Below, one piece after another: positions 1 through 7,224 of a stretch of DNA of 64,000 nucleotides. Under the pieces are notes generated by a model that worked only from the letters and a program-made list of their open reading frames with translations, made no database searches and was not told where the DNA came from. This DNA is from Deltaproteobacteria bacterium HGW-Deltaproteobacteria-6. GTDB lineage: Bacteria; Desulfobacterota; Syntrophia; Syntrophales; Smithellaceae. The translations under genes were made by a program, and so were the position numbers. The DNA lies in NCBI GenBank assembly GCA_002840435.1, contig PHAT01000004.1, positions 347,412 through 411,411 on the forward strand, in the 5' to 3' direction. The first letter of the stretch is position 1. Every line of letters begins with the position of its first letter.

Positions 1-773
1 CGGAGGATTTCTACTGCGAATACGCCATCGTCTATCTGGCGCAGGCCATGTCCACCGTCCGGTACATGCGGACTCATCCGGAGGTCTGCACCGATATCCG
101 GGAGTTTGAAAATCTTCAATGCGCCGTTTATCAGGGATTGGATCAGGCCAAACAGCTTTTTGAAAAAGGAATGTCCGTGTCTTCTTCCGGAACCCGCTCA
201 TCCTTCCTCTTGAAAATCGCCGCCGTGCTGAAAACGATGCTCACGGCCGACGCGGAGCTCTTTGTCAATCCGGACAAACCCATCACCGGCGGCGCCGATA
301 TTTTTCAACAGGAATCCATGGACGTGCAATGGCAGATCGGCTATCGCCGCAGTGAACTGCCCGTCCAGAAGCAGGATGAACTGGTCGTCAAGATCACCAT
401 TCAGAAAGGCACCATCTATAACGCAGCCATTGCCTTGTTCAGTTATCAGCCGACCACCCTGTTTTGCAATGCCGTGGCCCTGTGGGATTTTCTGCCGGTC
501 CATACGGTTTTGACGGCAAAAATAGTCAGGGAAAGAATAACCCATGCCATCGACATGGCGAGGCGCGCCCTGGAAGCAAATGTCGGCATCTATGCCTTTA
601 ACCGAACCTACAGCGAAATGATTCCGGCGGATGTTTATATCGAGCACATGCAAAAGGCGCTGAAAATCATTGACGAGGAAGTCGGCGGAGATCTGAGCGG
701 CCGCGAAGATTCGGAAATCATCACAGGCCCCGCGGATGGCAGGCCGGTGAAATTGTTTACGTTGAATTTTTGA
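1..773 (+). CDS. Hypothetical protein, 5' end outside the window
   Basis: The frame is already open at the left edge (in phase from base 3), so the true start lies upstream and the ATG at 48 is probably internal; 256 residues are visible. No membrane span or signal peptide is seen in the visible part. The sequence has mixed alpha/beta character with a charged helical stretch near the C-terminus (EHMQKALKIIDEEVGG). I do not recognise a family. The next gene is on the other strand almost 300 bases away, so context gives no hint about the role. Confidence 0.75.
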   Translation, partial: EDFYCEYAIVYLAQAMSTVRYMRTHPEVCTDIREFENLQCAVYQGLDQAKQLFEKGMSVSSSGTRSSFLLKIAAVLKTMLTADAELFVNPDKPITGGADIFQQESMDVQWQIGYRRSELPVQKQDELVVKITIQKGTIYNAAIALFSYQPTTLFCNAVALWDFLPVHTVLTAKIVRERITHAIDMARRALEANVGIYAFNRTYSEMIPADVYIEHMQKALKIIDEEVGGDLSGREDSEIITGPADGRPVKLFTLNF

Positions 774-892
774 GCGGGGTTTCGGATTTATAAAAGAAGA
801 AGTGTCTGCCGTCAGACGGGAAAGGAATTGTTTAGGACAATTCATGCCTTTGTTATTGCAAGTCCCGACATCGGGGCGTAGCAATCTTTTCC

Positions 893-940
893 ACCGTCAT
901 TCCGGTCTTTTGACCTTCAGGTTACGGAGGCCGGAATCAA
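893..940. repeat. REP-like hairpin in the gap between convergent genes
   Basis: An inverted repeat ATTCCGG (899-905) / CCGGAAT (931-937) encloses a 25-base loop; a smaller hairpin CCCGA-CA-TCGGG lies just before it at 864-875. The GTCATTCCGG...CCGGAATC pattern resembles dispersed REP-type palindromes of many bacteria, but only one copy is visible here. No T-run follows on either side, so it is not a convincing terminator. The rest of 774-1065 shows no gene. Confidence 0.3.
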
Positions 941-1065
941 GGAACAGATTGAAATGTCAAGAATAGAGATTTGACCGTGTTTTCCATTTATTTTCATAGC
1001 ACTTGCTCCTGAATATATTTATCGCGGCTAGATGCGGGCACTCAAGCGCGGCTGCTCGAATCAAT

Positions 1066-1488
1066 TTACTTTCGATCTTCAACTTTAATCTCCATGACGA
1101 TATGTCCCCAACCACCGCACTTTACGCCAACATCCGGGCAGCCAAACCGCTTGAATCTCATTTTATTGGGATCATCACCGGCATAAAGCAACTCAGCCAC
1201 CGCAGGTAAAGCCAGAGCAATTGAGTGCAAAGCGAAAATGCAAACTCTGCTTGGACCCAGTTTTGCCAGAAGGCTGACACCGCGGCCATCAAAATAAAAC
1301 TTGTCACCAACTTTATGTCCGCTGTCACAACCATGTGCTTCGATGACTTCCGCGATAATTGTTTTATTGAGCATAAGGGCCGTTTTGGACAAGGCATCCT
1401 CATTTCTGGGATCAGCTCGAAATATCTCCATCTCTTCATTATTATAATTCAGATGCTTCTGGACAGCTTTCCAAACATCCTCGTTCAT
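1066..1488 (-). CDS. TIGR04076-like conserved protein
   Basis: 140-residue soluble protein. The start at 1488 is chosen because AAAGGAGG lies 8 bases upstream; the longer frame to 1554 would run through that site. The central GHKVGDKFYFDG stretch and the CPDVGVKCGGWGH region resemble the TIGR04076 family of small proteins common in anaerobes, whose function is unknown. It is the last gene of a three-gene minus-strand operon (22 bases after the DUF6125 gene) that appears to be driven by the TetR-type promoter at 2644-2672. Family assignment is from memory of the motif; function cannot be named. Confidence 0.7.
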   Translation of the reverse strand: MNEDVWKAVQKHLNYNNEEMEIFRADPRNEDALSKTALMLNKTIIAEVIEAHGCDSGHKVGDKFYFDGRGVSLLAKLGPSRVCIFALHSIALALPAVAELLYAGDDPNKMRFKRFGCPDVGVKCGGWGHIVMEIKVEDRK

Positions 1489-1510
1489 CGCCTGGACCTC
1501 CTTTGACAGC

Positions 1511-2026
1511 TTATTTTTCAAAGAAATACTGATAATCCCGGAAACATTTACCATCGGTATGCATCATACAGCCAGTTACCCTGGGCGTCACTTCATATTT
1601 GATACCCAGCGTATCCAGCCATGTGTTGATCCTCAGCATGACACCGCATTCATAACGGTCGGCAACCCCCAGGGCTTTCATCCCTTCGTATGCAAAGCAG
1701 GAATCCCACTCTGCGTGCACTAAATTATGAAAAGGTGAGGTGTACTTATATTTCATAAATTTCCCGGTGGCGATTTCCATCGCCACGTCAAAGAAGTGTT
1801 TGAATTCATCAAACGTGTTAATCGGCGCCGCGCCCATCGCTTTGTGAATTCGTCTGATTTCTATTGCCGACATGTCGCGGATAGCAGCCTTGTTCAACTG
1901 ATTGGTCTTTTCGATGCCGAATTCCTGCAGGCAGTGGTAAAACCACATGGCATCGTGGGTTATCCAGTTTTTACTCACAAGTTCCTTTATTTCATCTTTA
2001 CTGAGCGAAAGGGCATTAACCGTCAT
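1511..2026 (-). CDS. DUF6125 family protein
   Basis: 171-residue protein without signal peptide or membrane span. The N-terminal part (KELVSKNWITHDAMWFYHCL, then EKTNQLNKAAIR) is the hallmark of DUF6125 proteins frequent in syntrophic and sulfate-reducing Desulfobacterota. The C-terminal half has several cysteines (CFAYEG, ECGVM, TGCMMH, GKCFRDY), like the ATC-hydrolase-type proteins to which this group seems related. Function is unknown. It sits 46 bases after the PPOX-fold gene and 22 bases before the TIGR04076-like gene, so all three are probably co-transcribed. Confidence 0.8.
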   Translation of the reverse strand: MTVNALSLSKDEIKELVSKNWITHDAMWFYHCLQEFGIEKTNQLNKAAIRDMSAIEIRRIHKAMGAAPINTFDEFKHFFDVAMEIATGKFMKYKYTSPFHNLVHAEWDSCFAYEGMKALGVADRYECGVMLRINTWLDTLGIKYEVTPRVTGCMMHTDGKCFRDYQYFFEK

Positions 2027-2072
2027 CTCCTGGCCTCCTTTTATTATTCATTTCTTCAACGTCTGTATCCGG

Positions 2073-2564
2073 TCATTTCCAAAGTTCGTCCGTCATTTCT
2101 CCCACGTCAACGGGCTCGAAAGAATCAAAGGCAACATCCCGGACATGAGAGAAGGAACTCCATAACAGCTGATAGCCTTTCGTGCCTTTGGCCAAGGCAA
2201 TCTTTTCCTGCCAGAGCGCCGTCTCATCAGGTGTTGCCTGGCGCAACTTACCTGCAATGCCTGAGAGCCTGACCGCCGGAGGTGTCGGGAATTTTCCGTT
2301 GATCAGTGCGTTGCCCCAGAATAACTTGTCGGCGTTTTGTGCCAGAATACAGACGCGGGGATTTAGAGTCAAATTGCGCGGCATTCTCACCGGATTTTCC
2401 TCAAAGTAAAAACCGGTTGAATCGTCCCGCAGGATTAATGCACCGATGGGCGTCACGTGAGGTGATCCGTCTTCATTGACGGTGGCCACCGCAAAATGCA
2501 TGCAACTCTTAAACGCTTCTTCAAAGACAGCCTGGATGGTTTCCCAATGTTTGCCGATTTCCAT
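2073..2564 (-). CDS. Pyridoxamine 5'-phosphate oxidase-fold (PPOX) flavoprotein
   Basis: 163 residues with the split-barrel FMN-binding pattern of the PPOX superfamily: MHFAVATVNEDGSPHVTPIG near the N-terminus (first beta strands and loop), then FYFEENPVRMPRNLTLNPRV, where oligomeric members bind the flavin phosphate. Such proteins reduce or bind small molecules through FMN or F420; the substrate cannot be told. First gene of a three-gene operon. The leader carries a TTGACA-N17-TATGTT promoter whose spacer is an inverted repeat, and the TetR-type gene upstream is the natural candidate regulator. GGAGG lies 9 bases before the ATG. Confidence 0.8.
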   Translation of the reverse strand: MEIGKHWETIQAVFEEAFKSCMHFAVATVNEDGSPHVTPIGALILRDDSTGFYFEENPVRMPRNLTLNPRVCILAQNADKLFWGNALINGKFPTPPAVRLSGIAGKLRQATPDETALWQEKIALAKGTKGYQLLWSSFSHVRDVAFDSFEPVDVGEMTDELWK

Positions 2565-2643
2565 AAAAATACCTCCATGAAAATAGTGTTTTAAGATGTG
2601 ATTATTATCGAACCAAATCTTTTAATTAGAATGTTTATATTAG

Positions 2644-2672
2644 AACATAGATTCTATTAAAAAGAATGTCAA
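2644..2672 (-). promoter_or_regulatory. Promoter with palindromic spacer for the PPOX operon
   Basis: Read on the minus strand: -35 TTGACA (2667-2672), 17-base spacer, -10 TATGTT (2644-2649). The spacer (2651-2667 on plus) is the interrupted palindrome ATTCT-N7-AGAAT, and an overlapping palindrome TAGAA-N6-TTCTA spans 2641-2656. Repressor binding here would block RNA polymerase. A similar AGAA/TTCT palindrome lies in the spacer of the TetR gene's own promoter. Confidence 0.6.
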
Positions 2673-2796
2673 GAATATTTCTGCCTGACGCGCACATACC
2701 CGATTGGCTCATGCACGGCAGGGCGAATAATAGAAATACTATCAGACGGGTTGACGCACGCGTGTGAAACTGGAACAGGCGGTGTTAATTCGGATA

Positions 2797-3375
2797 TTAT
2801 TTTGCATTTACGATGACTGCTTCATATGTTTCGCGGATCAGTTCATTGACGGATACCGGCGGAACTTTATTCTCCCGCAAATATCTTCTGATGATGCCGA
2901 TGGGGGCGTCATAGATGGCAAAAGTCACGCGATCCATTGTTTCTTTCGTGACCCGCCCGAATTGCTTTTTGGTAAACGCGGTTACGCCCTCAATCAATTC
3001 ATTGGCCAGTCGCAGGGCGCGTTTCTGCATGTCTTCCGGCCATTTGTCGGATGTGAGGTCGTGGATCCGGTAAAGGAGCATGATGCGCGCCTCATGAGGA
3101 TGCTGGCGAACCCACTGCAGGCAGGCCAGGGTGGCCTGAAGTCCATCATCCTGAAGCTTTTTTAAAAATTCTTTTTGGAATGATTCAATAATGTTGAGCC
3201 AGACTTCGGCCAAGAGCGCATCGCGTGACGGGAAACGATGGTAAACCGAACCGACGGGCGCGTTTACCCGTTTGGCCAGTGCCGCGATGGTGAGAGCACC
3301 CAGACCGTCATTAGCGATGATCTGGACTGCCGCGTTGAGGAAATCTTCGTTTTGAAAGTAAGCTTTGCGTCCCAT
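2797..3375 (-). CDS. TetR/AcrR family transcriptional regulator
   Basis: 192 residues. The N-terminal 50 residues form a typical TetR helix-turn-helix (FLNAAVQIIANDGLGALTIA, then AKRVNAPVGSVYHRFPSRDA). The remainder is the variable ligand-binding helical domain. These act as dimeric repressors released by a small ligand. It lies upstream of the PPOX/DUF6125/TIGR04076 operon on the same strand with its own promoter, and palindromes of the same AGAA/TTCT type occur at both promoters, suggesting autoregulation and control of the operon. The ligand is unknown. Confidence 0.9.
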   Translation of the reverse strand: MGRKAYFQNEDFLNAAVQIIANDGLGALTIAALAKRVNAPVGSVYHRFPSRDALLAEVWLNIIESFQKEFLKKLQDDGLQATLACLQWVRQHPHEARIMLLYRIHDLTSDKWPEDMQKRALRLANELIEGVTAFTKKQFGRVTKETMDRVTFAIYDAPIGIIRRYLRENKVPPVSVNELIRETYEAVIVNAK

Positions 3376-3381
3376 ACAAGT

Positions 3382-3410
3382 TTAATGGAAGAATAATTCT
3401 ATTATGTCAA
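3382..3410 (-). promoter_or_regulatory. Promoter/operator of the TetR-type gene
   Basis: On the minus strand: TTGACA (3405-3410), 17-base spacer, CATTAA (3382-3387). The palindrome AGAAT-A-ATTCT (3390-3400) sits inside the spacer. The arrangement parallels the promoter at 2644-2672, which argues for one repressor acting on both. Confidence 0.5.
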
Positions 3411-3487
3411 GATGATTTGCTTTCTAATAGCATGTTAAATGCCAATTCCCCCAGCAATGGCAGATCAAAGAAGAAAAAGAAGACGGC

Positions 3488-3559
3488 ATGAAAAAGAGCA
3501 TGATCGTGTTTTGTATGTTGTCGGTTTTTATTACGGTAACTTTTGTTATTGCGGGATAG
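3488..3559 (+). CDS. Possible 23-residue hydrophobic peptide
   Basis: A short frame starts MKKSMIVFCML and continues as an almost uninterrupted hydrophobic stretch ending in IAG and a stop. AGAAGACGG precedes the ATG. It looks like an orphan signal peptide or a one-span micro-protein. It could equally be the remnant of a secreted protein gene cut short by the repeat that begins a few bases downstream. The rest of the 3376-3826 gap holds only that repeat. Confidence 0.25.
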   Translation: MKKSMIVFCMLSVFITVTFVIAG

Positions 3560-3567
3560 CACCGCGC

Positions 3568-3694
3568 GCGGGGCACCCCTAAAATACTAATTTTCTTTCA
3601 GACGCTTTTCTGGTTCAATTTTATAGATTGACCCTTTACATTTTAGCATTTATAGAAAGTTCAAATAAGATTCATTCATAATGATTGGACCAGC
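3568..3694. repeat. Dispersed 120-bp repeat, copy 1
   Basis: Aligns over about 120 bases with 5444-5573, including an identical 49-base block (3610-3658 versus 5487-5535). A G-rich/C-rich head (GGGGCACCCCT) is followed by AAAATACTAA, and the distal part is bounded by inverted repeats TGGTTCAAT (3611-3619) and ATTGGACCA (3684-3692, one mismatch). No coding frame is present. It looks like a small non-autonomous element. With copy 2 it flanks the two genes at 3827-5412. Confidence 0.8.
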
Positions 3695-3826
3695 AAAAGA
3701 TCAGCGCACGGGCGTAATCGGCGAGCACCACTTGACCAACTGGCCCACAAAATATTAAAGACATGCAGGTTCAAGCAGTTCCCATGATATGATCAACACC
3801 GATTTTATCGCGAGGAGGAAGAAACC

Positions 3827-4345
3827 ATGAAAGAAACACCCGATTACGAGAAATACCCGGTAAGCGAAGAAGAGATGGGCAAGCGCTACAAAAACTGGAC
3901 GGAAGCCCTGGCCCGGCAGATGGTTACCCTGTACCGCGTCGGCAAGGAAGTCGGCGGCGATAAATTTGTCGAGCGCCTGAAAGAGGAATATTACAAGGAC
4001 GGCCAGAAAGGCGCCAAAATGTGGATGTCGCTGACCGGCACCACAAATGCGGACTATTGCGATTGCATGAATCTTCCCAAAGTGCATGACTTAATCGACG
4101 ATACTTTTGCCAATTACTGGAACGGTTACGTGGAGCATTCGCCGAAGGCTTTTGAAAAGGAACTTTACACCTGCCCGATCGCGAAACAGTGGTCCAGGGA
4201 ACCGGAGCTGTGCGAAATCCTGCTGGGAGAATCACTTCGCGGCATGGCGACAGAACTCAACCCGAAATTTAAAACCAGCGGATTCAGCAAACTGCTGACC
4301 AAAGGCGACAAGGTCTGCCGCTTCCGCGTGGCCCTGGAGGATTAA
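3827..4345 (+). CDS. L-2-amino-thiazoline-4-carboxylic acid hydrolase-like protein
   Basis: 172-residue soluble protein that resembles the ATC hydrolase family: a helical N-terminal part, TGTTNADYCDCMNLP in the middle, TCPIAKQW, and a C-terminal GDKVCRFRVAL ending typical of the family (usually G-x-x-x-C-x-F-x-x). The characterised member opens a thiazoline ring to S-carbamoyl-cysteine, but most members in anaerobes have no known substrate. Start preceded by GAGGAGGAAGAAACC. It lies between the two copies of the 120-bp repeat together with the dehydrogenase gene. Confidence 0.65.
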   Translation: MKETPDYEKYPVSEEEMGKRYKNWTEALARQMVTLYRVGKEVGGDKFVERLKEEYYKDGQKGAKMWMSLTGTTNADYCDCMNLPKVHDLIDDTFANYWNGYVEHSPKAFEKELYTCPIAKQWSREPELCEILLGESLRGMATELNPKFKTSGFSKLLTKGDKVCRFRVALED

Positions 4346-4351
4346 ATTTTT

Positions 4352-4378
4352 TTCAGATGCGAACCTATCGCATCTGAA
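4352..4378. terminator. Perfect 10-bp hairpin after the ATC-hydrolase-like gene
   Basis: TTCAGATGCG (4352-4361), loop AACCTAT, CGCATCTGAA (4369-4378), starting 6 bases after the stop codon. There is a T-rich run before the stem but none after it, so it is either a weak plus-strand terminator or a 3'-end-stabilising hairpin. Confidence 0.4.
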
Positions 4379-4491
4379 TCCGCGCCGCAAATCCCGGGAC
4401 AGCCGGACGTCGGCCCCGGCAAGCGGCGGGGTGCGTGACACCGGGCAGCCGTTTATCAACCAAATGCATTTCCGCCGAAAGGGGCGTTTTT

Positions 4492-5412
4492 ATGAAAAAG
4501 ACCATTTATCATGGAATAAGGAATATCACCGTCGAGGACGTCAAAGACGTTGCACCGGGCGCCGGTGAAGTCAAAGTCAAAATCAAATACTGCGGCATCT
4601 GCGGGTCCGATTTGCACGAATATCTGCACGGACCTTTTCCCGAAAGCCCTTTTGGCCATGAAGCCTGCGGCACGATTATAGCCGCAGGCCCCGGTGTTGA
4701 AGGGTACAACGTCGGCGACCGCGTCTGCACGCTTGTTGCCGGCGCTTACGCCGAAGCGGTCAACTGCCCCCAGGACCGCCTTCTGAAAATTCCCGACGAC
4801 ATGGACTGGAAGCGGGCCACAGTTCTGGAACCGCTCTCCGGCGCGGCGTACGCCATCGACCGGGGAAATGTAAAACCCGAAGATACCGTCTTTATTGCCG
4901 GCGCGGGCACGGTGGGATTGATGCTGCTGATGGGTCTCAAAGCGATGGGCGTTAATACGGTTTACATGACGGATGTTCTGGAAAACCGGCGGAAGAAGGC
5001 CGAAGAACTGGGCGCCACCCTGGTCTGGAACCCCGTCGAGATCAAGACCCCCGCAAAAATAAAGGAACTGACCGAAGGGCGGGGTGTGGATGTGGCCATA
5101 GAAGCCGTCGGCGTAGAAGCAACGCTGAAAGACTGCCTGGCCTCGGCACGCTATCAGGGCACAGTCATTGTTCAGGGTATTTTCACACAGCGAGCTGCGG
5201 TTCACATGCTGGGATTTGTCACACGGGAAACGACTATGATCGGCACTAATTCCATTAAGCCCGACCTGGCCATGAAATGGCTGGAAACGGGAAGGATCAA
5301 ACCGGAAAGCATCATTACGGATATTATCCCGCTGGCCGATATCGCCGTCAAGGGCTTTGACGTTCTGGCGGCAAAGAGTGAGACCGCCATCAAGATCGTG
5401 GTTGAACCGTAA
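4492..5412 (+). CDS. Zinc-type medium-chain alcohol dehydrogenase, short form
   Basis: 306 residues. The start at 4492 is preferred over the longer frame from 4435 because GAAAGGGG lies just upstream and MKKTIYHG begins the conserved domain. GICGSD and GHEACG carry the catalytic-zinc ligands; FIAGAGTVGLM is the Rossmann NAD(P)-binding loop. The lobe with four structural-zinc cysteines, normally just after GDRV, is missing: the chain goes straight from GDRVCTL to GAYAEAV. That explains the shorter length (the family is usually about 340-350). Probably oxidises a secondary alcohol or polyol; the substrate is unknown. Confidence 0.85.
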   Translation: MKKTIYHGIRNITVEDVKDVAPGAGEVKVKIKYCGICGSDLHEYLHGPFPESPFGHEACGTIIAAGPGVEGYNVGDRVCTLVAGAYAEAVNCPQDRLLKIPDDMDWKRATVLEPLSGAAYAIDRGNVKPEDTVFIAGAGTVGLMLLMGLKAMGVNTVYMTDVLENRRKKAEELGATLVWNPVEIKTPAKIKELTEGRGVDVAIEAVGVEATLKDCLASARYQGTVIVQGIFTQRAAVHMLGFVTRETTMIGTNSIKPDLAMKWLETGRIKPESIITDIIPLADIAVKGFDVLAAKSETAIKIVVEP

Positions 5413-5443
5413 GAATTTTTTTAGCAAGCCGCCGCGGGCGCCA

Positions 5444-5573
5444 AGCGGGATGCCCCTAAAATACTAAGTTTCTTTCAGGCGCTTTGCTGGTTCAATTTTA
5501 TAGATTGACCCTTTACATTTTAGCATTTATAGAAAAATCAAATAAAGGTTCAACCATAATGATTGAACCAACA
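5444..5573. repeat. Dispersed 120-bp repeat, copy 2
   Basis: Direct repeat of 3568-3694. Here the terminal inverted repeats TGGTTCAAT (5488-5496) and ATTGAACCA (5562-5570) are perfect, enclosing 65 bases. The head GCGGGATGCCCCTAAAATAC (5446-5465) recurs in degenerate form at 10100-10122 and 10846-10875. The element ends about 20 bases before the start of the secreted-protein gene at 5594, so it forms most of that gene's upstream region. Confidence 0.8.
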
Positions 5574-5593
5574 GGGAAAATGAGGGAATTATT

Positions 5594-6028
5594 ATGGAAA
5601 ATATCCGGAGAGCAGCCATGAAGAGAATGAAGAAAAAAATATTTATCCTGAGTTGCGCCCTTGCCGCTCTTTCACTTTTGTGTACGGTCTGGGTTCACCA
5701 GGTGTCGGCACTGGAATTTGAAGTGAAAATTACCAATCTATCCGGCGCCACAGCAATGGTTAAGGTGTATTCGAAGGGCGCTACCGGAGCGGCATCATTA
5801 TATTCCACCCTTACCATTCCGAATAACCAGAATCAGACAACGAGTTTTCTCAGTTTAACCGGGCTCTGTCCATCCTATTTGACGGGGACGGTTGGAAGTA
5901 AAAATATCTATCCGATGACCTGTAACGGCAATGAAAGCGCCTCGACTACGGAACGATGCTGCGCGAGTCCGAAGTTCAATATAGTCAAAAAGAGCGACGG
6001 TACGTATCATTTTGAAAAAACATTATAG
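5594..6028 (+). CDS. Small secreted protein, unknown family
   Basis: 144 residues with a signal peptide (basic MKRMKKK, a hydrophobic core of about 20 residues, cleavage likely after VSA). The mature part is beta-rich (LEFEVKITNLSG, MVKVYSKG) with cysteines in GLCPSYLTG, MTCNG and RCCASP. The start could also be the internal ATG ten bases after a GAGGG. The protein at 9649-10083 has equal length and a similar plan (short V-rich strand after the signal, CP-x-x-L-x-G in the middle, basic C-terminal KKSDG or KRGTTG), so the two may be distant paralogues. Function unknown. Confidence 0.65.
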   Translation: MENIRRAAMKRMKKKIFILSCALAALSLLCTVWVHQVSALEFEVKITNLSGATAMVKVYSKGATGAASLYSTLTIPNNQNQTTSFLSLTGLCPSYLTGTVGSKNIYPMTCNGNESASTTERCCASPKFNIVKKSDGTYHFEKTL

Positions 6029-6120
6029 CTTATACGAAGCTGGGGCAAAGAAGGTAATACCGGCTTTTTAAGCTTCGGGGAAGGCAAATTAAAAAACACA
6101 ACAGGAAAGGAAAGATCAAT

Positions 6121-6597
6121 ATGCAGAGGAGAATGTTTTATGCGGTAATATTCTTTTTGACAATGGCCGTGACGGCGGCTCTCATGCCCCAGCGTTCTGC
6201 CCTGGCGGCGTCGGACGACAGAGCAATCGACCAGGTGCGGATTGATTTTAACGCTGCCTTCAACGCGGGCGATAGTAAAGCCATGGGTCGCCTGATCGAT
6301 CCGGATGGCGTTTGGATGCCACCGGGAAAGCCGGCCATTGTCGGCAAAGACAAAATAGTCGCTCTCTATGGCGCTTATTTTAAAACGACGCTGCCCACAT
6401 TTGAATTGAAACCCGGCCAGATTCAGCAAAGCGGTCAATGGGCGTTCCTGAGCGGCACTTTTACAAGGATGGAAACAATCAAGGCGAGCCAAACGAAAAA
6501 CAAGGTCTCCGGACACTATCTGTTCGTCCTGAAACAGCAGCCGGACGGCAGTTGGAAGATCGCCCGGGATATCTGGAACGAAGAGCCAAAGCCCTGA
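6121..6597 (+). CDS. Secreted DUF4440/SnoaL-like protein
   Basis: 158 residues: a signal peptide (MQRRMFYAVIFFLTMAVTAA, cleavage near ALA) followed by a small cone-shaped NTF2-like domain with the usual landmarks AIDQVRIDFNAAFNAGD, GVWMPPGKP, IVGKDKIVALY and C-terminal GSWKIARDIW. Related proteins bind small hydrophobic ligands or act as isomerases/ketosteroid-type enzymes; the exported members are uncharacterised. AGGAAAGGAAAG precedes the ATG. It lies 92 bases after the secreted protein at 5594 on the same strand and could be co-transcribed with it. Confidence 0.75.
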   Translation: MQRRMFYAVIFFLTMAVTAALMPQRSALAASDDRAIDQVRIDFNAAFNAGDSKAMGRLIDPDGVWMPPGKPAIVGKDKIVALYGAYFKTTLPTFELKPGQIQQSGQWAFLSGTFTRMETIKASQTKNKVSGHYLFVLKQQPDGSWKIARDIWNEEPKP

Positions 6598-6614
6598 GTA
6601 ATATTAGAGGCGTT

Positions 6615-6857
6615 TTAATAATCAATAAGATAAATTTCGTGCCAATACAGATCACAGGCATCCTTGCACGCCATCACCATAGCGGCATCGCAGGACGGTG
6701 TATTATGGTAGCGACCTTCACAAAAGGCGTAGCACTTATTTTTTATATTGATGTTTTGTGACTCGTTAACCTGGCCGGTTTGAGCTGTATCTCCGGCCAG
6801 CAAGATGACGATCGCGATCCCTGAAACCAAACAAACTTTGGATAATCCTTTTATCAT
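6615..6857 (-). CDS. Small secreted protein with twin CX3C motif
   Basis: 80 residues: signal peptide (hydrophobic core about residues 7-21), then a short mature chain with C42-x3-C46 and C64-x3-C68 plus C56, followed by an aromatic tail (DLYWHEIYL). AAGGAG lies 7 bases before the ATG, supporting a real gene despite its size. CX3C-x(n)-CX3C is the disulfide pattern of helical-hairpin peptides. The same pattern occurs twice in the protein at 13337-13723. Convergent with the gene at 6121. No known function; it could be an exported toxin, inhibitor or metal-binding peptide. Confidence 0.6.
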   Translation of the reverse strand: MIKGLSKVCLVSGIAIVILLAGDTAQTGQVNESQNINIKNKCYAFCEGRYHNTPSCDAAMVMACKDACDLYWHEIYLIDY

Positions 6858-7224
6858 TCAATTCTCCTTACTGAACCACTGGCAATTCTGCAAACAATTG
6901 ATAAGAAATTGCTTTCTTTGTCAGGCAGTATAGGAAACCCGGACTTGCATGTCAAGAAAATCCGGGCATATTGGGCCGCGAACCGTCCTCTTTATTTTCC
7001 ATCCACTATAAACTATTTTTATTCTTGCATCGTTTGCGGGAAACTGTATATTTCGCAAGTGATTTTGATCGGCCTGTTCGTTTCCGGAGAATAAAGAGTT
7101 GATCTATCGGATGCGAACACCGAAGGCATGCCGGTCCGACATTGATTTGGTGGCTATGGCATCAGACACCGGGTGCTGTGATAACATATGATCTTTGACC
7201 TGAAGCGGAACAAGGAGGAATGCG
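6858..7224. other. Intergenic region between divergent genes
   Basis: About 370 bases without a convincing gene. It must contain the promoters for the CX3C peptide (leftward) and the ADP-forming synthetase alpha protein (rightward); I see no unambiguous -35/-10 pair. A/T-rich stretches lie around 7000-7030. AAGGAGG directly precedes the gene at 7225. Confidence 0.5.

Noticed and set aside
198..884. 228-codon minus-strand frame over the first gene
   Set aside because: Composition is that of an antisense shadow; the plus-strand frame is open to the window edge and more plausible.
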